Source of the DNA: Bacillota bacterium
Lineage (GTDB): Bacteria > Eremiobacterota > SpSt-956 > JAKJGF01
DNA: 13,394 nt
Direction of reading: 5' to 3'
Assembly (NCBI GenBank): GCA_029555925.1
Contig: JAKPQU010000462.1
Coordinates: 1-13,394 of the forward strand
Shown: positions 1-8,053 of the stretch, one piece after another
Layout: each line of letters begins with the position of its first letter
Position numbering within the stretch: the stretch's first letter is position 1
The notes under the pieces: model-generated
Told to the model about the DNA's origin: nothing
The model's input: only the letters and a program-made list of their open reading frames with translations
Database searches by the model: none
Translations under genes and position numbers: made by a program

Positions 1-70
1 AAGCTTTTTATGGATACCCTTTTACCTGTTACGGTACTTAGGAATGAAAATTTATTAATTGTCTCTTTCC

Positions 71-103
71 TCGCGTCACGCGTTACGCGTTACGCGTCAC
101 GAT
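71..103. repeat. GTGACGC-type heptad array
   Basis: Imperfect 7-bp units on the plus strand read CACGCGT and TACGCGT and end in CACGATT. This is the same family found in nearly every other intergenic space of the window. It lies downstream of the ABC transporter gene. I see no gene in bases 1-221: the stretches at 1-70 and 104-161 are AT-rich and hold nothing I recognise. Confidence 0.85.
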
Positions 104-161
104 TAATATATTTGAGACATTTATTTAACTGCCATTCCTTACTAACTATGTTCGCCCCTAT

Positions 162-228
162 TACTCACTTTTCACTTTTCACTTTTTATGACTCACGACT
201 CACTTTTCACGACTCACTTTTTCACTTC
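162..228. repeat. CACTTTT/CACGACT heptad array
   Basis: A second heptad family runs as TCACTTT, TCACGAC and TCACTTT units, which on the minus strand read GTGAAAA and GTGAGTC. It overlaps the last codons of the ABC transporter gene, whose TGA stop (224-222) has the form of a repeat unit. Confidence 0.8.
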
Positions 229-3056
229 AAAACCTTCGCTGCCTTTTTTAAAACCTGTTCAGGTATTTCAATACCAAGCTGTTTTGCCAGTTTCAGATTT
301 ACATAAATCTTTTCAGGCACATAATTTTCTACCGGTATATCCTCCGGGTTTTCTCCTTTTATAATCCTTTCGGCCATTTTTGCCGTTTCCTCTCCTACTT
401 CATAATAATCTGCCCCTGCCGAAAGGAATGCACCGCCTTCGACATCGGAAAAGGTATTTGTAAAATAAGGGATCTTTTTTTCGTACAGTATCGTGGCAAT
501 TGTTTTCGTACTTAAAGTAACGGTATTATCACCTGAAGTAATAAAAAGATCTATATTTTTGTTTAACAGTGAATTAAGAGCATCCATTACCTCTGCTGTC
601 CCCGATACATTGACTTCAAGCAATTGAAAATTATATTTTTTTGCCGCCATCCTTGCTTTTTCCGTACAGACCAGTGAACATGCTTCGGAAGGATTCCATA
701 TCATACCGACTTTCCTGGCTTCCGGAAATATTTCTCTCATTAATTCAAAGGTTTTTTCCACAGGCTGACATGTGGCAACACCTGTTATATTACTCTGATG
801 TTTCTCCGGTGTTTTTGCCACTCCCATGCGATAGGGGTCTGTAACGGCACCGAATACATGGGGTATTACTTTATTTACCTGTGCCATGGATTGAAGTGCA
901 GGTGTCGACACGGTAATTATATAATCATATTTTTCCTGTACGATTTCCTGTGCTATTGCCTGTCCTGTAGAAAAATCATTCTGTGCAGTTTTTTCATGGA
1001 TTTTAATGTTATTTTCTTCAAGAAGTCCGCTCTTTTTCAGTCTATCCGTGACGCCGCGGGCTGTTTCCATCAGAAGTTCGTTATCATTGAATCGGAACAG
1101 GGCAAGTTTTTTTTCTTTCTCACTCTGTGGAGGAATGTTTTTCCTGATTATAGTGCCGTCTTCCTTTATTATGATTGTTGCCTGTGATAATAATTTTTCC
1201 GGTATATTTATATTCAGTTTTTTTACAGCGGCCATATTTATGCCAAGTTCAATCTTTTTATAAGTTTCAAAGGGAATATTCTGCGGTTTTTCTCCTTTTA
1301 AAATTCTGTCAACCAGATGGGCTGCCTGTATGCCGCTTATAGAATAATCGTATCCGTAGGCGAATAGCGCTCCGTCTTTGAGTCTGTCTATATCATTTAT
1401 GAGAATGGGAATTCTTTTTTCATTTCCTGCCTTTACAATTGAGTCAAATGCTGAAAAAACAATATTATCGGGAGGGAGAACAAACATGTCTATATTTTTC
1501 CCTGTAAGAGATGTAGCAGCCTGGTATACTTCGGAAGAACCGTTAATTGTTACACCTTCGAAGGTAATATTACTGTCTTTCTTCACTTCCTTTTCCAGAT
1601 TTCCCACATTGAATACTGCATTTACCTGTGACGGATCCCACATGGTTCCTATCGTTACTTTCCCGGGGAACATAGTTTTTACAATAGCAACGGTATTTTC
1701 CATAGGTATCCATCCGTAAACACCTGTAACATTCGGCAGATGGTCATTCTCGCTGGAACCTGCTCCCAGGATGAATGGATTTGCCACGGTAGCAAAAACG
1801 ACAGGTATAGTTTTTGTTTTATTGATTGCCGCCTGTGTGGTACCGCTTGATATGGAAAGGATTACATCATATCCGTTCATTATATATTTATCAATAATAG
1901 TATTGACAGTAGACATGTCACCCTGGGCATTCTGAAGTTCTATTTTGCAGTTTTTCCCGTCAATATATCCGATTTTCTTCATTTCTTCAGAGAAGGCATC
2001 TCTTGTTACATTCAGAAGGCCGTTATCATTTAACTGTACCACTCCGATGTTATAAAATTTTTCCGATTTTCCTGATAAAAGAGATCTGAAATGTTTATCT
2101 GAAATAAAGAACATTCCCATTGCCAGAATTATTCCCGCAGGAATAAGGATTACTCTGTATTTTTTTAAAGTTTCGGCCCATTTTATCTTTTTGCCATGTA
2201 CAGGCATAACATGTGTCACATAGAGGGTTATAAGGACAAATAAGGATGTAAATAACTTGAGATCTACCGGGTTCATTCCTCCGTAAAGGGCCAGGGCAAT
2301 CATAAATCTGTAGACTACGGAACCTGTTACTGCACTTAATATAGTGATATAAATAGAGGAATCTTTTAAAAGTGACTCACCTATAATAACAGAGGCAAGT
2401 CCTATCATAAGTGTTCCTATACCCATGCCGATATCGGCAAATCCCTGGTACTGAGCTACAAGTCCGCCGGAAATGCCGACCAGGCCGTTTGCCAGGGTAA
2501 GACCGAGTATATTAATGAGATCAGTATTTACGCTGTTTGCAGAGGCCATTACGGGATTATCTCCTGTCACTCTGATTGTTATACCGAGATCTGTTTTGAA
2601 AAAGATAGACATAAGAATCCAGAAGGCTGCCATAACAACCAGCAAAAATATAGAGATCCATATTTCTTTCGCCATTCCCGGATTGAAGGAATTAAACCAT
2701 GTTATAAAAGTAGGCAGTTCAAGGAGGGGGATATTTGATTTTCCCATTATGCGGAGATTTATGGAATAAAGGCCGATCATTACCAGGATTCCTGCAAGGA
2801 GTCCGTTGATTTTCATTTTTGTATAAATAAGGCCTGTACACAGACCTGCTGCTCCTCCTGTCAGAAATCCGGCAAGAAGAGCAAGGAATGGATTTACACC
2901 GGACGTAATCATGACTGCCGTTACCGCTGCACCTGTCGTAAAACTGCCGTCTACCGTAATATCGGAAAAGTTCAATATGCGGAAGGTAATAAGAGTGCCG
3001 ATAGCCATGAAACCATAAAGTAAACCCAGATTTAATGCACCGAGCCATAGTTCCAT
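222..3056 (-). CDS. ABC permease fused to two substrate-binding domains
   Basis: Residues 1 to about 290 are a multi-spanning permease of the branched-chain-amino-acid/ribose importer type (COG4120-like: N-terminal MELWLGALNLGLLYGFMAIG, then NFSDITVDGSF). Another membrane segment follows at about 300-320. Two tandem periplasmic-binding-like domains of the ABC_sub_bind family (COG2984-like) then lie at about 334-630 and 649-944. Both carry the family hallmarks: an IGVVQ/LALFRF first strand, VNPF/TDPYRMG-like turns, NVTGV/NITGV, and MWDPSQV/IWNPSEA. These domains are normally separate lipoproteins, so the fusion would tether two binding sites to the outer face of one permease. The substrate is unknown; the family includes tryptophan and other small-molecule importers. 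No ATP-binding subunit is visible, so it must be encoded elsewhere. The AAAGGAT upstream of ATG 3056 is rather distant (about 15 bases). The stop codon sits in a heptad array. Confidence 0.85.
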   Translation of the reverse strand: MELWLGALNLGLLYGFMAIGTLITFRILNFSDITVDGSFTTGAAVTAVMITSGVNPFLALLAGFLTGGAAGLCTGLIYTKMKINGLLAGILVMIGLYSINLRIMGKSNIPLLELPTFITWFNSFNPGMAKEIWISIFLLVVMAAFWILMSIFFKTDLGITIRVTGDNPVMASANSVNTDLINILGLTLANGLVGISGGLVAQYQGFADIGMGIGTLMIGLASVIIGESLLKDSSIYITILSAVTGSVVYRFMIALALYGGMNPVDLKLFTSLFVLITLYVTHVMPVHGKKIKWAETLKKYRVILIPAGIILAMGMFFISDKHFRSLLSGKSEKFYNIGVVQLNDNGLLNVTRDAFSEEMKKIGYIDGKNCKIELQNAQGDMSTVNTIIDKYIMNGYDVILSISSGTTQAAINKTKTIPVVFATVANPFILGAGSSENDHLPNVTGVYGWIPMENTVAIVKTMFPGKVTIGTMWDPSQVNAVFNVGNLEKEVKKDSNITFEGVTINGSSEVYQAATSLTGKNIDMFVLPPDNIVFSAFDSIVKAGNEKRIPILINDIDRLKDGALFAYGYDYSISGIQAAHLVDRILKGEKPQNIPFETYKKIELGINMAAVKKLNINIPEKLLSQATIIIKEDGTIIRKNIPPQSEKEKKLALFRFNDNELLMETARGVTDRLKKSGLLEENNIKIHEKTAQNDFSTGQAIAQEIVQEKYDYIITVSTPALQSMAQVNKVIPHVFGAVTDPYRMGVAKTPEKHQSNITGVATCQPVEKTFELMREIFPEARKVGMIWNPSEACSLVCTEKARMAAKKYNFQLLEVNVSGTAEVMDALNSLLNKNIDLFITSGDNTVTLSTKTIATILYEKKIPYFTNTFSDVEGGAFLSAGADYYEVGEETAKMAERIIKGENPEDIPVENYVPEKIYVNLKLAKQLGIEIPEQVLKKAAKVLK

Positions 3057-3132
3057 AATTTTGACTAAATTTATCCTTTCTGTTCGTAACCATTCAGCAG
3101 GTAGATGTCTGTCAAAGATTACAGCCCCAGAG

Positions 3133-3153
3133 GCTGACTGCTGATAGCTGAAG
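3133..3153. repeat. Three TCAGC-type heptads
   Basis: GCTGACT, GCTGATA and GCTGAAG follow one another directly downstream of the STAS gene stop. The period is again 7 bp but the core differs from the GTGA heptads, so this is a third short family. Confidence 0.55.
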
Positions 3154-3155
3154 GC

Positions 3156-4367
3156 TTACTTCAGTTCTATAATACCTGCCACGCCATGACTGAACATACT
3201 TTTGCCCAGGAGATGTTTTACTCCTGAAGGCTCAAGTTCTGAAGTAATTCTATTCAGTTCATGTTCGAATTCATCTGCTTCTCTTTTAAAGAGTGACTGT
3301 TCGAAGATAGCCCCATGAATATGGAAATTGTTATCTTTCGGCACAAGATCTCTTATGTTTTCTTTTTCTCTCCCTTTATCGTTTACTGCTATTCCGCATG
3401 CCACCACTATTTTGTCAATATCTTCAGGTTCTATGGAAAAATTTATCCATGACGAAAAGTTAGAACTATGAAAAATACTGTTTCCACTGGCAGGTTTTTT
3501 TTCCAGAAGGGGAACCTGCTTTAAATTCATTCCGCTCAGTCCCTTGCTTTCTGCAAAAAAAACTATCCCTATTACCGGAACTTCCGATATGGTCAGGAAT
3601 GAATCTATCAATCTATATAAATCTATAAAGCCGTCTGTGCCGTAAAAAGACAGGATATTTTTCCATGGCCCGTTAAATCCGAAGCCATGGAAAAAATTAT
3701 ATTTAATGGTTTCCTGCTGATTTGTATAGAGCATAAAGTCCACACATGGCCTTTTTACTGCAGGGTAAACAAAGAGATTGCTGTTTATCACAACTGTTTC
3801 ACCGAAATAATCCTTATAATCTTTATAATGTTCTCCGAGAGCGGCAAGACCTGTGCCGAATTTTATATTTTCAGGTTTTACGGACAGAACATGTTCTCTT
3901 TCGTATGATGAAAGTGAAAGAGGTTCCTGTGTCCCTATAGAAAACAATGTGCCTGCTTTCCCCTGATATGATTTTATATTCAGTGAAATGCCATTCGTTT
4001 CTTTTACTTTAATCGTCGATGTATCCGGTGAACCGGAAGAACACTTTATATCTTCTTTTTTTGAAATAACGGAGAAAAGCCTGTCGAAACCCGTAGTTTT
4101 AAATATATTGGCTACATAATCGGTCATTTTACAGAGAATTATTTCTCCGTCTACTTTTTTTAACTGTTTTTGAAATAAGAGAAATATTCTGAGCCCTGCA
4201 CTGCTTATATAATTTACGTCTTCAAGATTTACTGCTATTATTCTTTCACCGGAAAGAGTCAGGTCTTTTAATAATGTTTCTAAATCCTTTGAAGTGTTAC
4301 TGTCTATTCTGCCTTTTATATTAATCCATTTAAGGTTATTTTCTTCTGTAATATTATATTCAAACAT
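3156..4367 (-). CDS. STAS-domain protein with unknown C-terminal half
   Basis: Residues 1 to about 105 form a STAS domain of the anti-sigma-factor-antagonist type. The hallmark is DVNYISSAGLRIFLL, where Ser56 aligns with the serine that partner-switching kinases phosphorylate in SpoIIAA-like proteins. Classical antagonists stop near residue 110; this one continues for about 300 residues, with a linker at about 106-120 and then a region rich in Gly, Phe and aromatic residues that I do not recognise (it contains FFHGFGFNGPWKN). There are no clear membrane segments or catalytic motifs, so it is probably a cytoplasmic switch protein with an output or sensory domain. AGAGGT five bases before ATG 4367 supports the start. 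It follows the small membrane protein gene by 28 bases and precedes the ABC gene by 99 bases, so the three may be cotranscribed. No anti-sigma kinase or phosphatase is visible nearby. Confidence 0.75.
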   Translation of the reverse strand: MFEYNITEENNLKWINIKGRIDSNTSKDLETLLKDLTLSGERIIAVNLEDVNYISSAGLRIFLLFQKQLKKVDGEIILCKMTDYVANIFKTTGFDRLFSVISKKEDIKCSSGSPDTSTIKVKETNGISLNIKSYQGKAGTLFSIGTQEPLSLSSYEREHVLSVKPENIKFGTGLAALGEHYKDYKDYFGETVVINSNLFVYPAVKRPCVDFMLYTNQQETIKYNFFHGFGFNGPWKNILSFYGTDGFIDLYRLIDSFLTISEVPVIGIVFFAESKGLSGMNLKQVPLLEKKPASGNSIFHSSNFSSWINFSIEPEDIDKIVVACGIAVNDKGREKENIRDLVPKDNNFHIHGAIFEQSLFKREADEFEHELNRITSELEPSGVKHLLGKSMFSHGVAGIIELK

Positions 4368-4395
4368 ATTTTACCTCTTTTTTCTGTCTATCTTA

Positions 4396-4974
4396 TCAGT
4401 ACATCTGTTTCCAGAAAGGAAAGAGTGATTTTCTTATAAATCTGAAGTAATTAAAGAAATAATAAAGTAAAATACTGAGCAGGATAAGCATGATAATATG
4501 GATTGAGATATATAGCTTATCTCTTGATGAATTGCTGATATCGAGAGCGACAGTGCCACCGTCGTCTATCAGTTTCAGTTCAAATCTATTTTCTCCTGTA
4601 TGGATATAAGAGCCTATATCGATATCAAAACCGTTTATATAACCGGAAAAAGATTTTGTAATCTTTTTATCAAGAGAGACAGGGATGTTGTTTATCTTTA
4701 TATATTCTATCCTGTCATCTGCTACGATGTTTATCACTCTCTGAGAAAGATGGGACGCGTAAATTTTTCCAGAGAAAATATATACCCTGTTTTGACTTGA
4801 ATCTTCACTGAAAGGAAATACAATATCCCTGATTTCATCTTTCTCGTTTTTTATTTTTATACCGGTGAAACTGAGAATGGTATAGTTATTTAACAGAATG
4901 AAAATCAGCAATAGAGAAATCAGTATTGCATATTTTCTATGTTCTTTAATGAAATTTACTATTTTTTCTTCCAT
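4396..4974 (-). CDS. Bitopic membrane protein of unknown function
   Basis: I do not recognise this 192-residue protein. It has a hydrophobic helix at about 14-35, a middle region of about 115 residues rich in beta strands, a second helix at about 154-176, and a basic, aromatic tail. The segment IHTGENRFELKLIDDGG resembles the late strands of jelly-roll or galactose-binding-like domains, but that is a weak resemblance. The layout predicts a beta-sandwich domain outside the membrane held by two helices. ATG 4974 is preceded only by a poor purine-rich site. It is the first gene of a possible three-gene unit with the STAS and ABC genes. Confidence 0.65.
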   Translation of the reverse strand: MEEKIVNFIKEHRKYAILISLLLIFILLNNYTILSFTGIKIKNEKDEIRDIVFPFSEDSSQNRVYIFSGKIYASHLSQRVINIVADDRIEYIKINNIPVSLDKKITKSFSGYINGFDIDIGSYIHTGENRFELKLIDDGGTVALDISNSSRDKLYISIHIIMLILLSILLYYFFNYFRFIRKSLFPFWKQMY

Positions 4975-5027
4975 ATTTTATTATAATACGACATTATCTC
5001 TTTTCTTTCCTTCATATTTAGTGAGGT

Positions 5028-5048
5028 GAGCATAAATAATGCATATTT
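5028..5048. repeat. Left flank of a duplicated 3' region, copy 1
   Basis: GAGCATAAATAATGCATATTT here matches the sequence at 12364-12384 except for two substitutions. In both places it is followed by a CTCTCGTGA heptad stretch and a radical SAM gene 3' end, but here the MITE-like element lies in between. Confidence 0.7.
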
Positions 5049-5192
5049 ATAGTTAGTTTTATAACTATCCATAAATAATGACCTCGTAATGCGTAACGTG
5101 TAATGCGTGATGCGCAGGGATTAAACCCGTCACGCGTCACGCGTTACGCGTCACGACGACTTAAATTTTAATAAGTTATGAAATACACTATA
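5048..5192. mobile_element. MITE-like element, copy 1 (145 bp)
   Basis: A 145-bp element is bounded by imperfect terminal inverted repeats: TATAGTTAGTTTTATAACT on the left, and TATAGTGTATTTCATAACT as the reverse complement of the right end (15 of 19 identical). The interior holds two heptad blocks either side of GCGCAGGGATTAAACC. A second copy lies inverted at 13256-13394 with about 93% identity by eye. The paralogous locus at 12364-12390 lacks it. It has no room for a transposase, so it would move in trans. The ends next to TA fit a TA target, but that is inference. Confidence 0.75.
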
Positions 5193-5193
5193 A

Positions 5194-5250
5194 CTCTCGT
5201 GAAGCGTGACGGGAGGAAACAATTTATTACATGCTCATATTCAGGTCAGT
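5194..5250. repeat. Right flank of a duplicated 3' region, copy 1
   Basis: CTCTCGTGAAGCGTGACGGG followed by AGGAA, ATTTATTACATGC and CAGGTCAGTAA matches 12386-12451. It spans the last codons of the adjacent radical SAM gene. The two copies differ by one heptad unit (this one is shorter by 7 bp) plus substitutions. Confidence 0.7.
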
Positions 5251-6525
5251 AAAACCTTTCCATAATCCCATCCCTTCCGCAATATACCATATGAGAAGTT
5301 CTTGAGTCAGAATGCGGTTTACTTCGCATCTTCCTCTCTGTTCCTTTCCGGTTGCCATAACCCTTGAATGACAATCACCTCCGCAGTGCCAGTAACAGAA
5401 ACATTCTCTGCAGTTATTTCTGAGACTCTTCTGTTTATCTATAAATTCATAAATTTTATCTCTATCTACATTTACCGAAGATGTAACTTTACCTGCAGTG
5501 AACAGTGGAAACAGGGGATGACTTCTGTCATGAATTTCGAAACATGTAACTATATCTCCCTCTGGTGTCACTACCAGACAGTTTTCGGCACAGAGGCAGA
5601 ATGATGAAGCTATAACCCATGGCCTCGCACCGGAATAAAATACATGTCTTCCGTAATCTCTTCCTGTTTCATAGGCTTTTATAAAAGAAGATGTAAAAGA
5701 TTTTATATGATTTTTTGAAGGATCTCTGTATAGGCCCCTTTTATTCACGTAGCATGGTTCAATCTGTACAGTCTGGCATTCTGTTTCCTCACAGATAAAA
5801 GATACAGAAGCAGGAAGCCTGTCGAAACTGTCAGGCACAGTGGTAATGCGTATGGAATAGGGTATTTTAAATCTATCAAATTCTTTTATTGTTTTTATGA
5901 CAGGGTAAAAGGAGCTTTTGCCGTTCCTGAGAGGCCTCTGTTTTTCCTGTATTTCAGTTATGCCGTCAAAAGAGATATTCAGAGAGTCAAAATGTTTTAC
6001 AATAAATTCCTTCTGATAATCGTCAAAAACACCGTTTGTTGACATAGAGATTTTACAGGGTAAATCCTTGTTTTTTGCATACACTACAGTTTCTTTGAGT
6101 GTTTCCCAGTTCATCGTCGGTTCTCCTCCTCCGTGAAAGGAAACGGAAAAGTTTCGGCTTTTTTTTTCCGAAGCATTTTTGTAAATATAATCAATAACTG
6201 TTCTGGCAACAGAAAAAGACATGTTCAGGTCTTTACCTTCTCCTCCTCTGGCATAACAGTAAGTGCATCTCATATTACAGTTACCTGTCATTAAAAGAGC
6301 TGTTTTGACGGGTTTGTATTCATATACTGAAGAATCAGGGACATTTGGATCGTCTCTCCAGAAGTTTATAGAATCAAGAAATTTTTCTGCATCTCTGTGA
6401 CGGCAGGTGCCGGCAATTTTTTCCTTCAGATAAAGAGCCATTTTTTTATTTGCAATAAAAGCCATCTGCAGAAGAGGTCTGTAAATGATAAATTCTTTTT
6501 TAAAGGGAATGATATATAGTTCCAT
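5227..6525 (-). CDS. Radical SAM/SPASM enzyme (RiPP-maturase-like)
   Basis: The radical SAM cluster ligands are Cys83, Cys87 and Cys90 (CNMRCTYC), and HGGGEPT at about 131-137 is the SAM-binding GGE motif. The C-terminal SPASM domain is complete: a CX10GX4C segment (AENCLVVTPEG), then Cys372-X2-Cys375-X5-Cys381-X3-Cys385, and a final Cys400. It should bind auxiliary 4Fe-4S clusters, as peptide-modifying enzymes do. The first 70 residues (MELYIIPFKKEFIIYRPLL) resemble the N-terminus of the enzyme starting at 12243, and EKQRPLRNG is shared with two other enzymes here. AGGA seven bases before ATG 6525 supports the start. It is the last gene of the radical SAM/WD40 cluster. Its 3' end is duplicated as a relic at 12426-12451. 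The substrate is unknown; the WD40 tail is the best local candidate. Confidence 0.9.
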   Translation of the reverse strand: MELYIIPFKKEFIIYRPLLQMAFIANKKMALYLKEKIAGTCRHRDAEKFLDSINFWRDDPNVPDSSVYEYKPVKTALLMTGNCNMRCTYCYARGGEGKDLNMSFSVARTVIDYIYKNASEKKSRNFSVSFHGGGEPTMNWETLKETVVYAKNKDLPCKISMSTNGVFDDYQKEFIVKHFDSLNISFDGITEIQEKQRPLRNGKSSFYPVIKTIKEFDRFKIPYSIRITTVPDSFDRLPASVSFICEETECQTVQIEPCYVNKRGLYRDPSKNHIKSFTSSFIKAYETGRDYGRHVFYSGARPWVIASSFCLCAENCLVVTPEGDIVTCFEIHDRSHPLFPLFTAGKVTSSVNVDRDKIYEFIDKQKSLRNNCRECFCYWHCGGDCHSRVMATGKEQRGRCEVNRILTQELLIWYIAEGMGLWKGFTDLNMSM

Positions 6526-6538
6526 GATTATGTCCTGT

Positions 6539-6603
6539 GTGATGCGTTATAACGCGTGATGCGTGATAATCGTGACGCGTAACGCGTAACGCGTGACGCG
6601 TAA
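6539..6603. repeat. GTGACGC-type heptad array
   Basis: Units such as GTGATGC, GTGACGC and GTAACGC run in 7-bp phase with a few interruptions. The array begins some 13 bases upstream of the start codon of the downstream radical SAM gene, leaving only its ribosome binding site between. Confidence 0.85.
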
Positions 6604-6610
6604 TGGACAG

Positions 6611-6697
6611 TTTCACCCTTCACCCTCCACTTTTCACTTTTCACGACTCACTTTTTACGACTCACGATTCACGACTCACGACTCACGGCTCACGATT
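6611..6697. repeat. TTCACTT/ACGACTC heptad array
   Basis: Units TTTCACC, TTTCACT and ACGACTC repeat in 7-bp phase, and on the minus strand they read GTGAGTC and GTGAAAA. The array overlaps the last codons and the TGA stop of the radical SAM gene at 6683-7987. It faces the neighbouring GTGACGC array, so this spacer has GTGA repeats on opposing strands. Confidence 0.85.
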
Positions 6698-7987
6698 CTC
6701 ATATAAACATGTCATCAAAATCCATCTCAGAGCAATTTCTTTCTTTACGCGGCAGAGAAAACCTTCTTTTTCATTATTTTCTGTTAAGGAGCATATTTCA
6801 GGACATTCTCCCGAACAGTGATATATATTTATACATACATTGCATTTCTCCGGTAATGGTTTATGTCTGTAAGAGTCGATTAATTCATTGTTTATCCTGA
6901 TATTTCCATGATACAAATTACCTGTAATCAATTCAGGTCTTACAGAAGTGTCTGTGCAGAAAAAACAGCCGCTTATCCCGTTACCGGGGATTAAATGGAG
7001 TACATTACGAAACATGCTGCAGTAGCTTCTGTGCAGTTCATTGAGTCTTACTCCTCCGTATGTAAGATTACATCCCAGTTCTTCAGATTTTTTCTGTGCT
7101 TCTATAAAATGTTCTGCAAAGAGTGAAGCATCTTCAGTTTTAAAAGGTGCTCTGTCTCTGTTCCATACTTCATAGACAGGCTCAAATCTCATATTAACGG
7201 CAGAGAGTTTTTCATAAAGATATGTTGCAATATGAGACTGATATGTAACTGTTTCAGGTGTGATTGTGGCCCGAACCGACATTGATATTCCCCGGCTGTT
7301 AATAATTTCTGCCGTCCTTTCCACACAGGTAGATGATGGCTCTCCGTTTTTTAGAGGCCTCTGCCTGTCCTGAATGAAAGGATGGCCGTCACAGGACAGG
7401 GCTATATGATTGAAGTGATTGCAGAGCCACAGCACATGGTCTTCTTCCATTACACCGTTTGTGACAATAGTTCCGTGCCATGGCACATTAAATTCTTCTG
7501 CCATCTTTCTGGTAATATATTCGAATCTCACTACCTGTTCCCATTCAACAGAAGGTTCACCTCCGCCGTGAAGAACAAAGAGAAAGGGGTGTTTTTTTTC
7601 TCTGCATATATGTAATACGAATTCTGCTGCAGCAATTACAGCTTTTTCATCGACAGAAGATTTGTCTCTGCTTACTTTATGTGTATAACAGTAAGAACAT
7701 TTAAGATTGCATCTATTTGACAGATAAAGAGTAAGACATACAGGTTCAAATGGTGAATTCAGAATTTTTTCCCATGTTTTTTGAACTTTTAAAGCACATT
7801 CTGTCAGTTTAAGAGCAAGATTTTTTACTTTTGCGGAAACATAATTTTCGTGGCAGCCAAAAAAGTTTTTCAATTCTTCTCCCTGGGAAGAAGAAACACG
7901 GCATATATATCCGGGGATATACAAAATATTATGAGCTTCTATAAGAAATACAGGTAAATCTTTATGGATTTTAGTAGCATGAGCCAT
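6683..7987 (-). CDS. Radical SAM/SPASM enzyme (RiPP-maturase-like)
   Basis: Cys93, Cys97 and Cys100 (CNLKCSYC) bind the radical SAM cluster, and HGGGEPS follows at about 140-146. A slightly irregular first SPASM part (YCSMFRN through GISGCFFC) precedes a canonical CX2CX5CX3C block (CNVCINIYHCSGEC) and a later Cys. DRQRPLKNGE is shared with its paralogues. ATG 7987 has no Shine-Dalgarno site: the bases before it are the heptads GTGACGCGTGA, and an in-frame TGA sits directly upstream. Compared with the enzyme at 5227-6525, the start lacks only a few residues, so the array seems to have replaced the leader. The last residues (REP) and the stop are read from the next heptad array. It lies 66 bases after the WD40 gene and probably acts with it. 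Confidence 0.9.
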   Translation of the reverse strand: MAHATKIHKDLPVFLIEAHNILYIPGYICRVSSSQGEELKNFFGCHENYVSAKVKNLALKLTECALKVQKTWEKILNSPFEPVCLTLYLSNRCNLKCSYCYTHKVSRDKSSVDEKAVIAAAEFVLHICREKKHPFLFVLHGGGEPSVEWEQVVRFEYITRKMAEEFNVPWHGTIVTNGVMEEDHVLWLCNHFNHIALSCDGHPFIQDRQRPLKNGEPSSTCVERTAEIINSRGISMSVRATITPETVTYQSHIATYLYEKLSAVNMRFEPVYEVWNRDRAPFKTEDASLFAEHFIEAQKKSEELGCNLTYGGVRLNELHRSYCSMFRNVLHLIPGNGISGCFFCTDTSVRPELITGNLYHGNIRINNELIDSYRHKPLPEKCNVCINIYHCSGECPEICSLTENNEKEGFLCRVKKEIALRWILMTCLYENREP

Positions 7988-7988
7988 T

Positions 7989-8048
7989 CACGCGTCACGC
8001 GTCACGCGTCACGCGTCACGCATCACGCATCACGCATCACGCATCACG
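7989..8048. repeat. Heptad array (CACGCGT)4 (CACGCAT)4
   Basis: Eight exact 7-bp units fill the whole spacer between the WD40 stop and the next start codon: four CACGCGT, then four CACGCAT, then a partial unit. The block-wise change of variant points to segmental expansion of units. Confidence 0.95.
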
Positions 8049-8053
8049 ATTCC

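Noticed and set aside
10..306. Plus-strand reading frame at the window start
   Set aside because: It consists of low-complexity repeat translation and antisense of the ABC gene. It shows no domain and no Shine-Dalgarno site.
2719..3093. 124-residue minus-strand frame overlapping the permease start
   Set aside because: It lies out of frame with the clear permease and has no family-like sequence, so it is a shadow frame.
6539..6697. Opposing heptad arrays as a long intercistronic hairpin
   Set aside because: Only the GTGA/TCAC cores pair, four bases of every seven, and the remaining bases do not. A stable stem is not supported by eye.
7989..8048. CRISPR-like tandem array
   Set aside because: Units are 7 bp without spacers, and no cas gene is present. 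These are short tandem repeats.
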